A stretch of DNA of 13,427 nucleotides from Chitinophaga pinensis (GCA_943331145.2 CALQKL020000042.1:1-13427), one strand, 5' to 3'; shown: positions 1-7,477, numbered from the stretch's first letter. The notes: generated by a model from the sequence alone, not told the origin. Numbers and translations are program-made.

Positions 1-38
1 CTACCTTTATTCTCGGAAACTTTTCGGAATCTATCCAT
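1..38 (-). CDS. Possible start of a divergent gene, cut by the left edge
   Basis: On the minus strand an ATG at 38-36 opens a frame reading MDRFRKVSENKG that stays open to the window edge, only 15 bases from the desaturase start on the other strand. It is preceded by an A/T-rich stretch of the kind seen at other starts in this window. Only about 12 codons are visible, so a chance open frame is quite possible and no function can be given. The plus-strand frames over the same bases show no convincing gene end. Confidence 0.25.
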   Translation of the reverse strand, partial: MDRFRKVSENKG

Positions 39-53
39 TGTCTAATTTACTAT

Positions 54-1166
54 ATGTCTAAAATAACGTTCAACAACAGCAACAATCAATTTTTTATTAG
101 TTTAAAATCTGAGGTTGATCAATATTTCAAAACCAACAAAATCTCAAAAACGGGCGATTATCGTTTATATATCAAAACCATTGTTTTGATTTCTGCAGCT
201 ATTTCCATTTATTTCAGTTTGTTTTTTATAAGCATGCCGATATATGTTTCTATTTTAATGGCCATTTTACTTGGATTTATTTTTGCTTGTATAGGGTTTT
301 CGGTTATGCATGATGCAAATCATGGTAGTTATAGCAACAATACTAAACTCAATGATATTTTAGGGTTAATTGCTTCAAATGGTTTAGGTGCAAATTCATT
401 TTTCTGGAAACAAAAACACAATATCATTCATCATACGTACACTAATGTTGATGGAATTGATGATGACATTGCAAAAAGTCCAATTATCCGTCAATGCGAA
501 TCGCAAACTTGGGTTCCAATGCATAGAATTCAGTACATCTATCTTACCCCTGTTTATTCATTATCTTCTATTTTTTGGATTTTTGTAATGGATTTTACAA
601 AGTATTTTAAACGTAAAATATATACCACAGACGCTTGGGAAATGAACACCAAAGAGCATATCATTTTTTGGGTTACAAAATTGTATTACTTAACCGTTTT
701 TATCATTATTCCAATAATATCTTTCGGATGGCTAGGCTGGTTGATTGGTTTTTTTGCTTTGAATATGGCAATGGGTTTAACCTTATCGTTCGTTTTTCAA
801 TTGGCTCATGTTGTTGAAAATACAGAGTTTGAGCATATTCCATTAGATACTACAAAACATCTTGAAACGGCTTGGGCCGAGCATCAAATAAAAACTACCG
901 CCAATTTTGCGATGAATAATAAAATGATTTCTTGGTTTGTAGGGGGATTAAATTTTCAAATTGAACACCATCTTTTCCCAAAAGTTAGTCATGTTCATTA
1001 TCCTGCTATTAGTAAAATTGTTCATCAAAAATGCAAGGAATTTAATTTGCCATACAATTCTTATCCAACCATGTATGAAGCTTTAGCCTCACATTTCAGG
1101 GTAATGTATCAATTGGGTAAATCGCCAGTGGTAAATAAGAAAAACTTTGATTTGGCGCAAGCTTAA
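54..1166 (+). CDS. Membrane fatty acid desaturase (acyl-lipid/acyl-CoA type)
   Basis: This is an integral-membrane di-iron fatty acid desaturase, which would put a double bond into acyl chains of membrane lipids or acyl-CoA. All three histidine boxes are visible: HDANH at residues 86-90, HNIIHH at 122-127 and QIEHH at 302-306. H252 (QLAHVVE) is a plausible further ligand. Hydrophobic pairs at about 41-82 and 207-250 fit the usual four-helix layout. The QIEHH form of box 3 is typical of the front-end (delta-5/delta-6-like) group, but no cytochrome b5 domain is fused, so electrons must come from a separate donor. The 370-residue length is normal. The start MSKITFNNSN matches how such Bacteroidota desaturases usually begin, although the frame is open upstream to the window edge. 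Regiospecificity cannot be told from sequence. Its stop codon overlaps that of gldB on the other strand. Confidence 0.93.
   Translation: MSKITFNNSNNQFFISLKSEVDQYFKTNKISKTGDYRLYIKTIVLISAAISIYFSLFFISMPIYVSILMAILLGFIFACIGFSVMHDANHGSYSNNTKLNDILGLIASNGLGANSFFWKQKHNIIHHTYTNVDGIDDDIAKSPIIRQCESQTWVPMHRIQYIYLTPVYSLSSIFWIFVMDFTKYFKRKIYTTDAWEMNTKEHIIFWVTKLYYLTVFIIIPIISFGWLGWLIGFFALNMAMGLTLSFVFQLAHVVENTEFEHIPLDTTKHLETAWAEHQIKTTANFAMNNKMISWFVGGLNFQIEHHLFPKVSHVHYPAISKIVHQKCKEFNLPYNSYPTMYEALASHFRVMYQLGKSPVVNKKNFDLAQA
1163..1166. other. Overlapping convergent stop codons (TTAA)
   Basis: The desaturase stop TAA lies at 1164-1166 on the plus strand. The gldB stop TAA is read from 1165-1163 on the minus strand. 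The palindrome TTAA therefore supplies both stops and leaves no spacer for a terminator, so each transcript must run into the antisense of its neighbour. The coordinates are directly visible. Confidence 0.95.
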
Positions 1167-2173
1167 GGTTTATATTTCGCCTCACTTAATATCTCATCAG
1201 CATCTTTTGTCATTAATTCGTTGAGTTTAATTTTCGAATTTTTAGACATGTATTTCCTTACAATTTGCCATCCCACATAAGAACCGATGTTACCTGGTGA
1301 TGCATCACCCAATTCTTGTGTCTTTGGACTATCGCCAATATAATTTCTAATCATATTATAGTCGGTGCTTTGTAATAAATTATTTTGAATAAATAAATTC
1401 CATATTGAAGCTTCATGGGCATTACAATCCTCCATTTGTTTTTGCGTGTAACCAATCAATTGATATTCCGGCTTTTCCGGTAGCAACATTTCAAGCATGT
1501 ATAATCTTTTACCTTTTTCAATCATTTGTGTCACCAATGATTTTTCTTCAAATGCTTCTGGAAATAAATCTAAGACTACATTTTTCATGCAATTGATTGA
1601 AATATAACTTGGCTCAAATCTTGCTGAGATGTATGGTGGATATGTTTCTGATGCAATACTGGTGTTGTAATAAGACGCATTTTTCCCCAGATGATGTTGT
1701 ATACCAATTACAAAAGCATTAGCAGTAATGATATCGCCGTATCCATCAAGTGGCCCTAAATATGTAATGATTTGATTTGGTGAATTATATTTCGGGAAAT
1801 AGTGTTTTAAAAATTGCAATCCAGATTTTATTTCGTTTTCGTATTTACTAAAATCATTAAATATGATTTGACTTGTATCATATATTGGTTTATATGCTTT
1901 AATATATTCGTTTATAATATTTGAAACAAGTGAATCAGGCCATTTAGGATCAAGATTTAATAAATTGGATAAAAAAAATGTACCGAAATCAGGAAATTTA
2001 TTGGTGGTTTTTCCTAGTTCCATAAGTGTATTTGTTGTATCGATTTTGAAAAACGCTTCTTCAAATCGAATGGTTTCAATTTTGATTTTTATATCAGAAA
2101 CATCAGGAGTATTTTTTTTTGAATTACAGGAAAAAAATAATAAACATAAAAGCAAACTTCTTTCTAATCGCAT
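1163..2173 (-). CDS. gldB: GldB-family gliding motility lipoprotein
   Basis: This is a predicted lipoprotein of the GldB family, first known as essential for gliding and type IX secretion-linked motility in Flavobacterium and also present in many non-gliding Bacteroidota. The N-terminus has a short hydrophobic stretch and a lipobox ending at C16 (LLFFSC), followed by a polar tether. The segment DIKIKIETIRFEEAFFKID at about 27-45, the length of 336 residues and the C-terminal SPGNIGSYVGWQIVRKYM at about 292-309 fit the family as I remember it. No HExxH metal motif is visible, so an enzymatic role is not supported. The gene is divergent from nadE, a neighbourhood also known from flavobacteria, but gldC is not beside it here. 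Its last codons overlap the desaturase stop. Whether the host glides cannot be judged from this window. The family call is strong and the function is inferred. Confidence 0.85.
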   Translation of the reverse strand: MRLERSLLLCLLFFSCNSKKNTPDVSDIKIKIETIRFEEAFFKIDTTNTLMELGKTTNKFPDFGTFFLSNLLNLDPKWPDSLVSNIINEYIKAYKPIYDTSQIIFNDFSKYENEIKSGLQFLKHYFPKYNSPNQIITYLGPLDGYGDIITANAFVIGIQHHLGKNASYYNTSIASETYPPYISARFEPSYISINCMKNVVLDLFPEAFEEKSLVTQMIEKGKRLYMLEMLLPEKPEYQLIGYTQKQMEDCNAHEASIWNLFIQNNLLQSTDYNMIRNYIGDSPKTQELGDASPGNIGSYVGWQIVRKYMSKNSKIKLNELMTKDADEILSEAKYKP

Positions 2174-2230
2174 ACAAATGAATTAACTTTACAAACAGTG
2201 AATTTAAATTTCAGGGTAAAGTTAGTTTAA
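2174..2230. promoter_or_regulatory. Divergent promoter region, gldB / nadE-rsgA
   Basis: These 57 A/T-rich bases lie between the starts of gldB (-) and nadE (+) and must carry the start signals of both if each is transcribed from here. On the plus strand TAAATTTC at about 2210-2217 differs by one base from the Bacteroidota -7 consensus TAnnTTTG. No convincing -33 TTTG at the right distance was found, so the exact promoters are not called. Confidence 0.4.
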
Positions 2231-3913
2231 ATGAAAATATTTTTAGCGCAACAAAATTATCACATCGGTAATTTCGAAAGTAACACCAACAAAATCATTG
2301 AAGCGATAAAAGAAGCCAAATCTAAACAAGGCGATTTAATTGTGTTTAGTGAGCTTTGTATATGTGGTTACCCGCCAAGAGATTTTTTATATTTCAGTGA
2401 CTTTATAGAAAAGTGTTTGCAAAGTATTGAATTGATTTGCAAAGAAGCCAATGGGATTGCAGTATTGATAGGTGCTCCGCAAAAAAATCCCAGTAAATTA
2501 GGTAAGGATTTATTTAATGCAGCATATTTTTTATTCGATGGAAAAATTCAACAAGTGATTCAAAAAACTTGTTTGCCAACTTATGATGTATTTGATGAAA
2601 ACAGATATTTTGAACCAGCTACAGCATGGAATGTAATTCATTTTAAAGGAAAGAAAATTGCTGTTACCATTTGCGAAGACATTTGGAATATTGATGAAAA
2701 TCCTTTGTATAAAATTTGTCCAATGGACATGATGATTCATCAACAACCCGATTTGATGATTAATTTATCGGCTTCTCCTTTTGATTACACGCATCAGGAA
2801 GACCGGCTTTCCATCATTAAAGCAAATGTATTGAAATACGGAATCCCAATGTTTTATTGTAATGCCGTTGGAAGTCAAACTGAAATTGTATTTGATGGGG
2901 GCTCAATAGTAATGGATAAAAATGCACAAGTATGCGGTCAGCTTAAATCTTTTGAAACAGATTTTAAATCGTTTACATTAAATGATGACAATACTATTAT
3001 TCTTGAAACTCCTATTGAAAACAATACAATTTTAGATCAGCAATTATTTCCTGAAAATCTAATGCCCAATTTGAATATAGATTTGATTTATAATGCCCTT
3101 GTATTAGGCATCAAAGATTATTTTTTAAAGATGGGATTCAAAAAAGCAATTTTGGGCAGTAGTGGAGGAATAGACAGCGCTGTTACTTTAGCTTTAGCGG
3201 TAGATGCTTTAGGAAAAGAAAATGTAACAGCGGTATTAATGCCTTCATCTTTTTCGAGTACACATTCGGTTGATGATGCAATTCAACTCAGCAAAAACCT
3301 TGAAAATCCTTTTCATATTTTTCCCATACAAAATATCAATGACGCATTTTTAAACGAATTGAATCCGCTTTTTGATGGAACGGAATTTGGCATTGCAGAA
3401 GAAAACATTCAAAGCAGAACACGTGGAAATTTATTAATGGCTATTGCTAATAAGTTTGGTTTTATTTTACTCAACACATCTAACAAAAGCGAACTAGCTA
3501 CAGGATATGGAACACTTTACGGTGATATGGCTGGTGGAATTGGCGTGTTGGGCGATTGTTATAAAATGCAGGTATACGCTTTAGCGAATTATATCAATGC
3601 AAACGAAGAAGTCATTCCTAACAATATCATTATAAAAGCACCAAGTGCAGAACTTCGTCCCAATCAAAAAGACAGTGATAGTTTGCCTGATTATGCTGTT
3701 CTCGACAATATTTTGTATCAATATATTGAACATGTAAAAGGACCTCAGGAAATAAAAAATTTAGGGTACGATTCAGCGCTAGTAGATCGGATTTTAAAAA
3801 TGGTTAACATAAATGAATACAAACGAAATCAATTCTGTCCGATAATTAGGGTTTCATCAAAAGCTTTTGGTGTAGGACGAAGAATGCCTATTGTTGGAAA
3901 ATATCTTTCATAA
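2231..3913 (+). CDS. nadE: Glutamine-dependent NAD+ synthetase
   Basis: This enzyme catalyses the last step of NAD+ synthesis: it amidates deamido-NAD+ with ATP, using ammonia released from glutamine. The N-terminal nitrilase-fold glutaminase (about 1-260) has the Glu-Lys-Cys triad: E41 in FSELCICGYPPRDF, K112 in QKTCLPTYDVFDE and C148 in ITICEDIWN. The C-terminal synthetase (about 285-560) has the ATP-pyrophosphatase P-loop SGGIDS at 311-316, followed by TSNKSELATGYGTLYGD at about 416-432 and PSAELRPNQKDSDSLPDY at 471-488. The length of 560 is normal for the two-domain form. The start is ATG preceded by A/T-rich sequence without a Shine-Dalgarno, as is common in Bacteroidota. rsgA follows after 9 bases, so the two are probably cotranscribed. 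Divergent from gldB. Confidence 0.97.
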   Translation: MKIFLAQQNYHIGNFESNTNKIIEAIKEAKSKQGDLIVFSELCICGYPPRDFLYFSDFIEKCLQSIELICKEANGIAVLIGAPQKNPSKLGKDLFNAAYFLFDGKIQQVIQKTCLPTYDVFDENRYFEPATAWNVIHFKGKKIAVTICEDIWNIDENPLYKICPMDMMIHQQPDLMINLSASPFDYTHQEDRLSIIKANVLKYGIPMFYCNAVGSQTEIVFDGGSIVMDKNAQVCGQLKSFETDFKSFTLNDDNTIILETPIENNTILDQQLFPENLMPNLNIDLIYNALVLGIKDYFLKMGFKKAILGSSGGIDSAVTLALAVDALGKENVTAVLMPSSFSSTHSVDDAIQLSKNLENPFHIFPIQNINDAFLNELNPLFDGTEFGIAEENIQSRTRGNLLMAIANKFGFILLNTSNKSELATGYGTLYGDMAGGIGVLGDCYKMQVYALANYINANEEVIPNNIIIKAPSAELRPNQKDSDSLPDYAVLDNILYQYIEHVKGPQEIKNLGYDSALVDRILKMVNINEYKRNQFCPIIRVSSKAFGVGRRMPIVGKYLS

Positions 3914-3922
3914 AATTAATTC

Positions 3923-4846
3923 ATGATTGCAACCGTATATAAATCAACAGGAAGCTGGTACATCGTAAAAAATGAATCCGGAAAAGTATATAATGCGCGC
4001 ATAAAGGGAAAGTTCAAAATTGATGGTTTTACATCTACAAATCCTTTGGCAGTAGGGGATGTGGTCAATATCGAAAATGAAGAAGATATTGAAAGCACAA
4101 TTATTACGGAAATATTTCCTAGGAAAAATTACATTACTAGAACCTCACCACACAATAAAAATCAACATCACATCATTGCGTCTAATTTAGATCAGTCATT
4201 GTTGTTTGCCACAATAAAAGACCCCAAAACATCTACTGGATTTATGGATCGTTTTCTAGTAACTTCAGAGGCTTATCAAATACCGGCAATTATTGTTTTT
4301 AATAAAATTGATTTGTTAGATGAGACAGACCAATTAAAATTAGAGCATGTAAAAAAAGTATACGAGCAAATTGGTTATCAAATCAAAGCCATTAGTTTGC
4401 ATACCAATGAAGGGATTGAAGAAGTGAAATCGGTTTTGCAAAATAAAACGACCTTACTAAGTGGCCACTCGGGTGTAGGGAAATCAACTTTTATCAATAT
4501 GCTCTTTCCCGAATTTGAATTAAGAACTCAAGATGTTAGTGAATGGAGTGGAAAGGGAATGCATACGACAACATTTGCTGAAATGTTTGATTTGCCCATA
4601 GGTGGAAAAGTGATTGATACGCCCGGAATACGTGAGCTTGGTTTATTTGCAATTGACAAATATGAATTGGCGCATTATTTTCCTGAAATGAAGGCCTTAA
4701 TGAACCAATGCCAGTTTAATAATTGCATTCACATTAATGAGCCGTCATGTGCCATAAAAAATGCTGTTAATGATAACAGCATTGATTATAATAGATATGT
4801 GAGTTACTTGAATATTTTAGATTCTATTCAGCAAAAGAATTATTGA
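3923..4846 (+). CDS. rsgA: Small ribosomal subunit biogenesis GTPase RsgA
   Basis: RsgA (YjeQ) is a circularly permuted GTPase that checks late maturation of the 30S subunit in the cytoplasm. An N-terminal OB-fold region covers about 1-70. The G motifs appear in permuted order: G4 NKID at 127-130, then G1 GHSGVGKST at 181-189, G2 threonines at 215-217 and G3 DTPG at 232-235. The C-terminal zinc knuckle is present as C263, C268, H270 and C276. The length of 307 residues is typical. The start lies 9 bases after the nadE stop, which suggests one operon, although the two functions are not linked in a pathway. Its TGA stop directly abuts the stop of the converging 101-residue gene with no spacer. 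Confidence 0.97.
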   Translation: MIATVYKSTGSWYIVKNESGKVYNARIKGKFKIDGFTSTNPLAVGDVVNIENEEDIESTIITEIFPRKNYITRTSPHNKNQHHIIASNLDQSLLFATIKDPKTSTGFMDRFLVTSEAYQIPAIIVFNKIDLLDETDQLKLEHVKKVYEQIGYQIKAISLHTNEGIEEVKSVLQNKTTLLSGHSGVGKSTFINMLFPEFELRTQDVSEWSGKGMHTTTFAEMFDLPIGGKVIDTPGIRELGLFAIDKYELAHYFPEMKALMNQCQFNNCIHINEPSCAIKNAVNDNSIDYNRYVSYLNILDSIQQKNY

Positions 4847-5152
4847 TTAATAAATGTTTCTTTCCAGAAAATGTGCAACTTCCATAACTGCACTTTCTTT
4901 TTTGTATAAATTACTTTTTAATTCTTGAGGAAAAATACGCACCCCTTCAAAAATATTGTAATGTAAAGTGAGGAATTCTTCTTTGTATTTGAAATCCCAA
5001 TCCAATGTTTCAGTGTCATCTATTTGGTTTAAAAAAATCACCTGAAGATCTTCTGAAAGTAAATGTGCAATGGCATAAAATTTTGAGATACCGCAGTTGT
5101 CATCAATTACAGCTTCGGTTGCTCCGGATTTAGTTTTTAGTTGGTACGACAT
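4847..5152 (-). CDS. Conserved-looking small protein of unknown function (101 aa)
   Basis: I do not recognise this family. The product is a soluble, acidic, probably cytoplasmic protein of 101 residues without signal peptide, membrane segment or metal motif. There is one cysteine (C20, DDNCGIS). The middle is rich in acidic and aromatic residues (DDTETLDWDFKYKEEF) and the C-terminus looks helical. Gene-like codon use, a frame that exactly fills the space between neighbours, and an ATG preceded by an A/T-rich leader support a real gene. Its stop abuts that of rsgA. It lies 43 bases downstream of the 62-residue lipoprotein gene on the same strand and may share its transcript. It is not GldC by sequence as I remember that family, despite similar size and nearness to gldB. 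Confidence 0.75.
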   Translation of the reverse strand: MSYQLKTKSGATEAVIDDNCGISKFYAIAHLLSEDLQVIFLNQIDDTETLDWDFKYKEEFLTLHYNIFEGVRIFPQELKSNLYKKESAVMEVAHFLERNIY

Positions 5153-5195
5153 AGATTTTGGTTTTTTATATTGGTTAAAGAATCGATTACATGGT

Positions 5196-5384
5196 TTAAT
5201 AAACTTTCCGTTTCCCTTTAAATTTTGATTTGTTTGATGCTCGAATGGCTTTAGGGTCTCCAGATGCTAATCTTTCGGCTCCTATAGCTGCGCCACTTGT
5301 GGGACAACCCGTTTTACGAGGTCGTAACATCGAACAACTGCTTAATAAACCAATAACGCATAAAGTGAGTAAAATATTTTTCAT
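5196..5384 (-). CDS. Small basic lipoprotein (62 aa)
   Basis: This is a predicted small lipoprotein. The N-terminus is a clear type II signal peptide: MKN, a hydrophobic core, and a lipobox LSSC with the lipidated cysteine at C17. The mature part is about 46 residues, strongly basic and low in complexity, with a segment GCPTSGAAIGAERLASGDP at about 26-44 and a Lys/Arg-rich tail ending KFKGKRKVY. The second cysteine (C27) could form a disulfide. Short lipoproteins with a Cys-Pro-(T/S)-x-G segment and basic tail occur in Bacteroidota, but I know no assigned function. The ATG follows TAAAACA, a Bacteroidota-like A-rich initiation region. The gene is upstream of the 101-residue gene on the same strand. 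Confidence 0.8.
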   Translation of the reverse strand: MKNILLTLCVIGLLSSCSMLRPRKTGCPTSGAAIGAERLASGDPKAIRASNKSKFKGKRKVY

Positions 5385-5421
5385 TGTTTTATTTTTTTTG
5401 AAGATGAATATTTTTTTTTGA

Positions 5422-5511
5422 ATTTCAAGTTAAAATTCAAAAATTAAAAGTTAAAAGTCAAAAGTGAAATTACTTGAATAGAATTTTTTAAATTTTGAAT
5501 TTTTACTTTTC
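5422..5511. repeat. A/T-rich inverted-repeat spacer, copy A
   Basis: The spacer between the gamma-carbonic anhydrase gene and the 62-residue lipoprotein gene contains three tandem 7-base units AAAAGT(T/C/G) at 5446-5466. It also has an imperfect inverted repeat: ATTCAAAAATTAAAAG on the left, and AAATTTTGAATTTTTACTTTT on the right when allowing small slips. The right arm at 5491-5510 is identical over 20 bases to a segment at 7416-7435. It runs into the end of the preceding gene and supplies its last codon and stop. It may act as a weak terminator or be a remnant of a small dispersed repeat. Confidence 0.6.
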
Positions 5512-6027
5512 AATTAATTTAAACCAATCGCTGTACATCATATAATTATTTGCAATGCGGTTTATCTCGCCACGTATTAAATCTTCGCTGATGTTTTTAA
5601 CTTTTTTTGCAGGAACTCCAGCATAGATGCTGCCTGGTTCAACAATGGTATTTTCCAATACTACTGCACCTGCTGCAATGATGCTGTTGCTTCCTATTTG
5701 TGCATTGTCCATAATAATTGCACCCATTCCCACCAATACGTTTTCATGGATTACACACCCATGTACAATGGCATTATGGCCAATACTTACATTATTTCCG
5801 ACAATAGTGCCACATTTCTGATAGGTGCAATGAATAATTGCCCCGTCTTGAACATTAACTTTATTGCCTAAGGTGATTTTATTTACATCACCTCTAATTA
5901 CTGCATTAAACCAAACACTGCAATCGTTTCCCATTGTTACTTCTCCCACTATTGTTGCATTTGGGGCGATAAAACAATTTTCACCCATTTGGGGATGTTT
6001 ATCATTTACCGGAAAAATATAAGCCAT
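5503..6027 (-). CDS. Gamma-carbonic anhydrase-like hexapeptide-repeat protein
   Basis: This is a left-handed beta-helix protein of the gamma-carbonic anhydrase/YrdA/PaaY group. Family members are trimers that bind a metal between subunits. The sequence shows repeated hexapeptides from about 20 to 140, and the expected metal-binding histidines H66 (IIHCTY), H84 (IGHNAI) and H89 (VHGC). R45 and D47 (VIRGDV) and Q60 (VQDGA) are also in place. The 174-residue length is typical. Many bacterial members show little or no carbonic anhydrase activity, so CO2 hydration should be treated as possible, not shown. The last residues (LIEK and stop) are encoded within the right arm of the A/T repeat, so the C-terminus may have been altered by that element. 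It is divergent from the aminotransferase gene. Confidence 0.92.
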   Translation of the reverse strand: MAYIFPVNDKHPQMGENCFIAPNATIVGEVTMGNDCSVWFNAVIRGDVNKITLGNKVNVQDGAIIHCTYQKCGTIVGNNVSIGHNAIVHGCVIHENVLVGMGAIIMDNAQIGSNSIIAAGAVVLENTIVEPGSIYAGVPAKKVKNISEDLIRGEINRIANNYMMYSDWFKLIEK

Positions 6028-6153
6028 ATTGTTTGAGTTTTAATTTTCATTTCTTAGTTACCAAAATCAATTGAAAATATTTTTTCTTGATAAAGGTATA
6101 ACTTGCGTAAAATTACATAAACCGATTTTGTTTTTTAATCATTATTATTTTAT
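6028..6153. promoter_or_regulatory. Divergent promoter region, gamma-CA / aminotransferase
   Basis: This is a 126-base A/T-rich spacer between two divergent starts. It should hold promoters for both genes. TATAACTTG at about 6099-6107 on the plus strand resembles a Bacteroidota -7 element imperfectly, but the spacing to a TTG-type -33 box is not convincing. I see no operator-like dyad of note and no RNA gene. Confidence 0.4.
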
Positions 6154-7341
6154 ATGAACGCCAGACATCTTTTTCTTCAACATGTTGGACAAACTTCCGA
6201 AGCGCCGCTTTGTTTAAACATTGTAAAAGCATCGGGCAGTAAAATGTGGGATGGAGATGGAAAGGAATTTATTGATTTGATAGCTGGAATAAGCGTTTGT
6301 AATATTGGACATTGTCATGCTAAAGTTGTTGATGCCATTAAAAAACAAGCAGAAGCATATTTGCATATTATGGTTTATGGGGAGTTTGTAGAAAACCCAC
6401 AAGTAGATTATGCAACGAAATTAACTACCTATTTACCTAAAAATTTAAACGCTGTTTTTTTTACAGCGAGCGGGAGTGAGGCAACGGAAGGCGCTATGAA
6501 ATTAGCGAAGCGATATACAGGTCGAACAAAAATTGTTTCATTTAAAAACTCATATCACGGAAGCACACAAGGTGCACTAAGTGTAATGGGTAGCGAATAT
6601 TGGCAAAAAGCATTTCGTCCCTTATTGCCAGGAGTTACTCAATTAAATTATAATGATATTGATGCGTTGAGCCAAATTACAGAAGAAACTGCTTGTGTAA
6701 TTGCTGAGACAATTCAAGCAGAAGCAGGGGTTAATTTACCTCAACAAAATTGGATAACGGCATTACGTAAACGATGTACTGAAATGGGCGCTTTACTTAT
6801 TCTGGATGAGATACAGTGTGGCTTTGGCAGAAACGGAACTTTGTGGGCATTTGAACAATTTGATGTTGTGCCAGATATTTTATTGCTCGGAAAGGCTTTG
6901 GGCGGCGGAATGCCTTTGGGTGCATTTGTGTCGGATAAAAAAATAATGGATTCATTTACATTCAATCCAGTACTTGGACATATCAATACATTTGGTGGTC
7001 ATCCAGTTTCTTGTGCTGCAGGATTAGCGGCTTTTGATGTGTTGTTAGATGATAAAATTATTGACCAAATAAGTTCAAAAGAGCAGCTCTTTTTGTCTTT
7101 ATTAAAGCATGAAAAAATAAATAAAATATCAAGCAGAGGCTTAATGATAGCAGTACATTTTGACTCATTCGAAACAAATAAAAAAGTTATAGACGCTTTG
7201 ATAGAAAAGGGCGTTTTTACAGATTGGTTTTTATTTGCAGCACATGCATTAAGGATAGCTCCACCATTAAATATTTCAGATGCTGAAATTGAAAAGGCTT
7301 GTGGAATTGTTTTAGAGGTGTTGGATGGAGATAAAATTTAA
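6154..7341 (+). CDS. Class III PLP-dependent aminotransferase
   Basis: This is a fold-type I, class III aminotransferase of the acetylornithine/ornithine/4-aminobutyrate group, which transfers an amino group from the terminal amine of a substrate to a 2-oxo acid. Visible PLP elements are SGSEATEGAMK at 106-116 (phosphate binding), the ring-binding aspartate D218 in LILDEIQCGFGR, and the Schiff-base lysine K247 in LLLGKALGGGMPLGA. INTFGGHPVSCAAGLAA at about 277-293 is also typical. The 395-residue length fits. No arginine, lysine or GABA pathway genes lie nearby, so the substrate cannot be assigned; databases often call this type 'aspartate aminotransferase family'. ArgD is one possibility. 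The ATG follows an A/T-rich leader. The gene converges with the barrel-protein gene across a repeat-rich spacer. Confidence 0.93.
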   Translation: MNARHLFLQHVGQTSEAPLCLNIVKASGSKMWDGDGKEFIDLIAGISVCNIGHCHAKVVDAIKKQAEAYLHIMVYGEFVENPQVDYATKLTTYLPKNLNAVFFTASGSEATEGAMKLAKRYTGRTKIVSFKNSYHGSTQGALSVMGSEYWQKAFRPLLPGVTQLNYNDIDALSQITEETACVIAETIQAEAGVNLPQQNWITALRKRCTEMGALLILDEIQCGFGRNGTLWAFEQFDVVPDILLLGKALGGGMPLGAFVSDKKIMDSFTFNPVLGHINTFGGHPVSCAAGLAAFDVLLDDKIIDQISSKEQLFLSLLKHEKINKISSRGLMIAVHFDSFETNKKVIDALIEKGVFTDWFLFAAHALRIAPPLNISDAEIEKACGIVLEVLDGDKI

Positions 7342-7450
7342 AATTTAAAAGTAAAAAAGTAAAAAGTAAAAAAAATCTGCAATTTTAGATGAAAATTTAA
7401 AATTTGAGTACAATCAATTTTGAATTTTTACTTTTGAATTTTGACTTGAT
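7342..7450. repeat. A/T-rich inverted-repeat spacer, copy B
   Basis: This spacer sits between two converging genes. The left side (7345-7373) holds AAAAGT-type units (AAAAGTAAAAAAGTAAAAAG). The right side (7414-7448) holds the reverse-complement type (TGAATTTTTACTTTTGAATT followed by TTGACTTGA), so the RNA could fold back in either direction. The 20 bases at 7416-7435 are identical to 5491-5510 in copy A. Given its place between convergent stops, a bidirectional terminator role is plausible but not demonstrated. There is no GC-rich stem. Confidence 0.6.
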
Positions 7451-7477
7451 TAAGAAAACGATTTTTTTACACCATCT

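Noticed and set aside
4847..5152. The 101-residue protein as GldC
   Set aside because: Size and nearness to gldB fit, but the sequence does not match the GldC features I remember, and it is on the far side of nadE-rsgA.
5446..5466. Three tandem AAAAGTN units as a CRISPR or iteron array
   Set aside because: Units are only 7 bases, adjacent without spacers, and no cas, rep or origin features are near.
5503..6027. Acyl- or acetyltransferase assignment for the hexapeptide-repeat protein
   Set aside because: The three metal-binding histidines and the Arg/Asp/Gln set place it in the gamma-carbonic anhydrase-like group instead.
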